Below are positions 7,737-9,938 of a DNA stretch of 9,938 nt, one piece after another. The translations under genes were made by a program, and so were the position numbers. Origin of the DNA: Promethearchaeota archaeon (GTDB lineage Archaea; Asgardarchaeota; Lokiarchaeia; Sigyniarchaeales; SOKP01); NCBI GenBank assembly GCA_030606095.1, contig JAUWHC010000063.1, positions 1 through 9,938 of the forward strand, in the 5' to 3' direction. How positions within the stretch are numbered: the stretch's first letter is position 1; each line of letters begins with the position of its first letter. The notes under the pieces are model-generated. The model was not told the origin of the DNA and ran no database searches. It worked only from the letters and a program-made list of their open reading frames with translations.

Positions 7737-7963
7737 TATTCTTTTCTCCTAATATCTATTCTTTTAGCTTGATTACGATCGATTATAATTTCCGAATCAC
7801 GTAAATACACAATAAGTGGGGCTTTTTTATGATTTTGCACCATTGCAACTTCCACATTAGGAGTAAAACCCATTGAAGAAACCTTACTAAGAAATTCATC
7901 GCCACCATTAATATCTAGAACCACACCTAATTGACCTGTTTTTAATATATCTAAACTTATCAT
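7736..7963 (-). CDS. feoA: FeoA, SH3-like ferrous iron transport accessory protein
   Basis: This 75-residue cytosolic protein has the FeoA layout: an opening LDILKTGQLGVVLDINGGDEF strand pair, the SSMGFTPNVEV turn (29-39; family pattern LGhxPGxxV), a KKAPLIVYLRDSEIIID core strand set, and a C-terminal basic tail with the ending common in the family (AKRIDI). FeoA is thought to bind FeoB and influence its GTPase or assembly. The length is normal for the family. The ATG at 7963 is the first in frame and follows a purine-rich AGAGAAAA, a weak ribosome site. It is first in the feoA-feoB order and lies downstream of a candidate metal-responsive operator and TATA element, so it is probably the promoter-proximal gene of the iron-uptake operon. 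Confidence 0.9.
   Translation of the reverse strand: MISLDILKTGQLGVVLDINGGDEFLSKVSSMGFTPNVEVAMVQNHKKAPLIVYLRDSEIIIDRNQAKRIDIRRKE
7746..7750 (-). promoter_or_regulatory. feoB ribosome binding site inside feoA
   Basis: AGGAG on the minus strand lies within the last feoA codons, 9 nt before the feoB ATG. This fixes the feoB start at 7736 and supports coupled translation across the TAATG overlap. Confidence 0.65.
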
Positions 7964-8015
7964 TTTATTTTCTCTTTTTCACAAATAATTTTTAAGAATT
8001 AAATAAAATCCTTTT

Positions 8016-8024
8016 TATTTTAAA
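8016..8024 (-). promoter_or_regulatory. candidate TATA element for feoAB
   Basis: TTTAAAATA on the minus strand fits an archaeal TATA box about 53-61 nt before the feoA ATG. That would place transcription start roughly 30 nt before the gene. AT-rich surroundings offer other candidates. The nearby palindrome at 8041-8054, just upstream, makes this one the best placed. Confidence 0.4.
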
Positions 8025-8040
8025 GAGTTTTTTTAATATT

Positions 8041-8054
8041 TTAGGAATGCCTAA
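8041..8054. promoter_or_regulatory. candidate DtxR/IdeR-type metal-regulator operator upstream of feoA
   Basis: The perfect inverted repeat TTAGG-AATG-CCTAA lies 78 nt upstream of feoA, next to the candidate TATA element. TTAGG and CCTAA half-sites are the known arms of IdeR/DtxR family operators, and this family controls iron uptake in many archaea and bacteria. It contains GC pairs in an otherwise nearly pure AT stretch, which argues against chance. A regulator bound here with iron would block promoter access. No DtxR-family gene is present in the window. Confidence 0.55.
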
Positions 8055-8309
8055 TTTAATTGTTAATTAGTTTTAAAGATTTTGAAATATTAACTGTATA
8101 CTCGAGAATCAAAAAAACTGACATGGGTTATATTTCGGTCTTCCATTATTTATAAAGATTTACGGAGTTCTCGATGTTTACAACGGTTACTTTCCCTTTA
8201 TTCAGTGGATTTTCTTGTAAAGATGGATTTTTAATTAATTTAAAAAAAAGATTAGTTAAGTTTTAAGTTAAAAATAAGAAATATTAAAACTTTTTTATAA
8301 AGGGAAATT
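8055..8309. other. gene-free stretch between the feo operator and the DUF2249 gene
   Basis: I find no convincing gene here on either strand; together with the promoter and operator, the whole interval between feoA and the DUF2249 stop is 346 nt. A 30-codon plus-strand frame at 8174-8266 has GGAG 6 nt before its ATG, but no recognisable product. T-runs on the minus strand just after the DUF2249 stop probably terminate that operon. The rest is AT-rich spacer, possibly the remains of a lost gene or an extended control region for feoAB. Confidence 0.5.
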
Positions 8310-8576
8310 TTATGCCCCTTCTTTCCGTTCGATCTTGAAAAACCAAACATTCTCGTTATGTTCTTCATAGCTGAAATTATATTTCCCTTTGGTCTCTTCC
8401 CTTCCCTCCAACTCCATTCCCATACCCACAGGCTTATGATCAGAGATCACTTGGAGAGCCTGTGGAATTCCAATCTCATTCAACTTCTCTAGAACGAAAA
8501 AAATAATAGGGTGACGTTGGGATGGAAGTAAAGGACGCACATCTAACGTTAAAATCTCTGGTCGTTCTCTTATCAT
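8310..8576 (-). CDS. DUF2249 domain protein
   Basis: This 88-residue soluble protein consists of one DUF2249 domain, a small TusA-like fold family of unknown function. The family signature is visible: LDVRPLLPSQRHPIIFFVLE (11-30, with the conserved Arg-His at 21-22), then SDHKPVGMGMEL (45-56, with the Asp-His-x-Pro turn), then the closing NVWFFKIER strand (76-84). Family members often appear beside redox enzymes or fused to metal-binding domains, and a sulfur or metal carrier role has been suggested by fold only. It starts 25 nt after the CooC-like ATPase stop and has the best ribosome site in the window (GAGGTG), so the two are almost certainly one operon. A link to carbon monoxide dehydrogenase or one-carbon metabolism is inferred from that position. 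Confidence 0.8.
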   Translation of the reverse strand: MIRERPEILTLDVRPLLPSQRHPIIFFVLEKLNEIGIPQALQVISDHKPVGMGMELEGREETKGKYNFSYEEHNENVWFFKIERKEGA

Positions 8577-8582
8577 CTAATA

Positions 8583-8588
8583 CACCTC
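8583..8588 (-). promoter_or_regulatory. strong ribosome binding site of the DUF2249 gene
   Basis: GAGGTG on the minus strand lies 6 nt before the ATG at 8576, in the short gap after the ATPase stop. It fixes the start and shows that internal operon genes here use Shine-Dalgarno initiation. Confidence 0.7.
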
Positions 8589-8601
8589 AAGTTTTTATTC
8601 A

Positions 8602-9483
8602 TCAACCTTGAATTAACTCCTCTATGTGATTCACAATTTCTTCTATATCCTCTTTTGCCACATTTGACTCAAGAGGAACACCTTCTAAAAATGATCTTGA
8701 AATTTTAGGGTCATAATGTATAGAGCCTATAGGTTCTATTCCTCTTTCATTTAATTTTTCTTTCATAATAGATTCAATCTCTGGCGAATCAACTTTATTT
8801 AAAATCGACCAAGCATATTTTATCCTTAAATCTTTAGTTGCTGCTTTTGCTATTTCAAATTCACTTCCTAATTTTTCAACCATTTTTTCCGCCAATTTCC
8901 CCGCATTTATTTTCATCTCTGCGACCATTTTTTCAACACTCTCCGCAATTTGGAAAGAAGTATAATTAGGATCAACCACTACTAAAACCGCATCTGAATT
9001 TATATCAATTCCTCTTCCAAAATGTTCGATTCCTGCTTCTATATCTATTAATGTAACTTGTTCTCCTGGTAATATAAAGTCTCGAGTTACCTTTGACTCC
9101 GGGCCATGGCATCCCTCATAAACACCCTGGATTTTCCCCACAGAAAATAAAGTTATATTATTTTTTCTTATGAAATACTCAGGCGGAATCTTTTTTAGAT
9201 CCATTTTTTCTTTATCTAATGGACTTGGATCATCCACAGGGCACGTTACCTTTCCTTCCTCGTCCTTAAAAGTTTTTCCTCCGAAATAGTCTATAAGGGG
9301 TTTAGGTTCCTTATCAAATCCTAACATTTGAGAAAGTCCAAAGTTAGACGCATCACCATCAACGACATGAATTTCATATCCTTTATCTTTCAGAATATCA
9401 ACTAATAAAACTAGAATAGTGCTTTTACCGCACCCCCCCTTTCCACACATTATTACTCGCTTTCCTAAAAAAGGTTTTACCAT
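8602..9483 (-). CDS. CooC/AcsF-like P-loop ATPase (MinD superfamily), probable CODH/ACS nickel-maturation factor
   Basis: This 293-residue cytosolic ATPase has the deviant Walker A GKGGCGKST (14-22, with signature lysine K15 as well as K20), VDGDAS (41-46), and the LIDIEAGIEHFGRG segment (145-158), which is characteristic of CooC/AcsF proteins. These ATPases dimerise around ATP and help insert nickel into carbon monoxide dehydrogenase or acetyl-CoA synthase. The family usually carries a Cys-X-Cys metal site before the Walker B region; here the matching place reads EGCHGPESK, with one cysteine (C125) followed by His. Metal binding may therefore differ, or the target may be another enzyme. The length is normal to slightly long. 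The ATG at 9483 lies 80 nt after the fwdA stop, with a T11 terminator and a TATA-like element between, so it probably has its own promoter. The DUF2249 gene follows. The stop is TGA, the only non-TAA stop among the intact genes. Confidence 0.85.
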   Translation of the reverse strand: MVKPFLGKRVIMCGKGGCGKSTILVLLVDILKDKGYEIHVVDGDASNFGLSQMLGFDKEPKPLIDYFGGKTFKDEEGKVTCPVDDPSPLDKEKMDLKKIPPEYFIRKNNITLFSVGKIQGVYEGCHGPESKVTRDFILPGEQVTLIDIEAGIEHFGRGIDINSDAVLVVVDPNYTSFQIAESVEKMVAEMKINAGKLAEKMVEKLGSEFEIAKAATKDLRIKYAWSILNKVDSPEIESIMKEKLNERGIEPIGSIHYDPKISRSFLEGVPLESNVAKEDIEEIVNHIEELIQG

Positions 9484-9514
9484 TATTCACAACATCCAAT
9501 CAATTTTGTTAACA

Positions 9515-9530
9515 CTATTTAATATTTGTA
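9515..9530 (-). promoter_or_regulatory. candidate promoter of the ATPase-DUF2249 operon
   Basis: The minus strand reads TACAAATATTAAATAG about 32-47 nt before the ATPase ATG, a plausible archaeal TATA region giving a very short leader. It lies downstream of the fwdA T-run terminator, which fits separate transcription. Confidence 0.35.
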
Positions 9531-9547
9531 AAAAATTACTTTATTAG

Positions 9548-9558
9548 AAAAAAAAAAA
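9548..9558 (-). terminator. T11 terminator after fwdA
   Basis: On the minus strand, eleven consecutive T begin 5 nt after the fwdA stop codon. Long T-runs are the standard archaeal termination signal, so fwdA is likely the last gene of its transcript. Confidence 0.6.
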
Positions 9559-9563
9559 GATAA

Positions 9564-9938
9564 TTATACTGTTCCCTTTATTATTTTCAATTTTGGCGTG
9601 TAATAATCTCCAATGGCGTAATTATTGAAATTAATGCTATAACGGGCCCTCCACTTAGACTTAACGTCGTCTATAAGTTCTTCAATAAGTTCCTCCTTAA
9701 TATTTCCCTCAGAAACAATTGTCGTTCCCATCGTTGATTTAACTATTTCACCGTCTTTAACTACAATTTCACCGTCTTTAATTGTATAAGCCGCGTTAGA
9801 AAAGGCTTTTTCTATTAGATGACCATCCATTTTTTCTGGATTTAACTTATAAATAGCAATATCACCGATGGCACCTAAGCCTAAATGCCCTCTATCAGTC
9901 ATTCCCAACGCTTTGGCAGTTCCAGCTCTCGTCGATGC
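9564..9938 (-). CDS. fwdA: formylmethanofuran dehydrogenase subunit A (C-terminal part, runs off the right edge)
   Basis: Only the last 124 codons are inside the window; the frame is open to the edge, so the true start lies outside. The visible part begins STRAGTAKALGMTDRGHLG, continues with GDIAIYKLNPEK and the tandem KDGEIV pair, and ends with the RYSINFNNYAIGDYY segment and a short tail. All are standard for the C-terminus of FwdA/FmdA, an amidohydrolase-fold protein of roughly 570 residues. This subunit handles formate and methanofuran in the reversible reduction of CO2 to formylmethanofuran, the first step of the methanopterin-type Wood-Ljungdahl pathway or methanogenesis. Its zinc ligands lie in the missing part. 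A T11 run follows the stop. The other subunit genes are probably to the right, beyond the window. Confidence 0.93.
   Translation of the reverse strand, partial: ASTRAGTAKALGMTDRGHLGLGAIGDIAIYKLNPEKMDGHLIEKAFSNAAYTIKDGEIVVKDGEIVKSTMGTTIVSEGNIKEELIEELIDDVKSKWRARYSINFNNYAIGDYYTPKLKIIKGTV
9745..9781. repeat. 16-base direct repeat inside fwdA
   Basis: The same 16 bases occur at 9745-9760 and 9766-9781, a 21-base period. They encode KDGEIV twice in a row. FwdA proteins commonly carry this doubled KDG-E-V segment as consecutive strands of the amidohydrolase beta-sandwich, so the repeat reflects protein structure and not a mobile or regulatory element. Confidence 0.8.

Noticed and set aside
7551..7772. 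Plus-strand 73-codon frame opposite the feoB start and feoA end
   Set aside because: It overlaps the G1 and G3 motifs of feoB in antisense and has no independent support.
8174..8266. Plus-strand 30-codon frame with GGAG 6 nt before its ATG
   Set aside because: It is very short, has no recognisable motif, and open frames of this length are common by chance; not called as a gene.
9745..9781. Direct repeat considered as a mobile-element or attachment-site trace
   Set aside because: It encodes the normal doubled KDGEIV strand of FwdA, so protein structure explains it.

Overview
The window is strongly AT-rich and looks archaeal. The best evidence is the C-terminal end of a formylmethanofuran dehydrogenase subunit A gene (fwdA) at the right edge. 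It is followed by a CooC/AcsF-type ATPase of the kind used to mature carbon monoxide dehydrogenase/acetyl-CoA synthase. T-run terminators and start codons with weak or no Shine-Dalgarno (SD) sequence fit an archaeon, although feoB and the DUF2249 gene have good SD sites. An anaerobe with the methanopterin-type Wood-Ljungdahl pathway is likely. An Asgard (Lokiarchaeia-like) genome is my best guess from composition and gene content; a low-GC methanogen is the alternative. That placement is inference.

Layout. The left half is on the plus strand: a four-helix membrane protein (177-563), then, 10 nt later, a 1377-residue 2-hydroxyacyl-CoA dehydratase activase-like protein (574-4707), then a decayed isoprenylcysteine methyltransferase-like gene (4724-5284). 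The right half is on the minus strand. Reading leftward from the right edge it holds fwdA (partial), the CooC-like ATPase, a DUF2249 protein, a 255-nt gap with no recognisable gene, a palindromic operator candidate, feoA, feoB, and a small FeoC-like winged-helix protein with three clustered cysteines. The two halves converge at about 5285-5325.

How the genes work together. FeoA-FeoB-FeoC-like form a ferrous-iron uptake unit. It is probably iron-controlled through the palindrome TTAGG-N4-CCTAA upstream of feoA, which resembles DtxR/IdeR-type operators. fwdA and the CooC-like ATPase belong to one-carbon metabolism; the ATPase and DUF2249 genes look like one short operon. The membrane protein and the giant activase look like a second operon. 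The activase keeps four predicted Fe-S-ligating cysteines across two fused ASKHA domains, but the first domain has a degraded nucleotide motif and the C-terminal part lacks the usual cysteine motifs.

Most notable points: the asymmetric activase and its membrane partner, the start-less and TAG-interrupted methyltransferase gene, the feo operator with a FeoC-like protein, and the CooC-like ATPase with Cys-His-Gly in place of the usual Cys-X-Cys.
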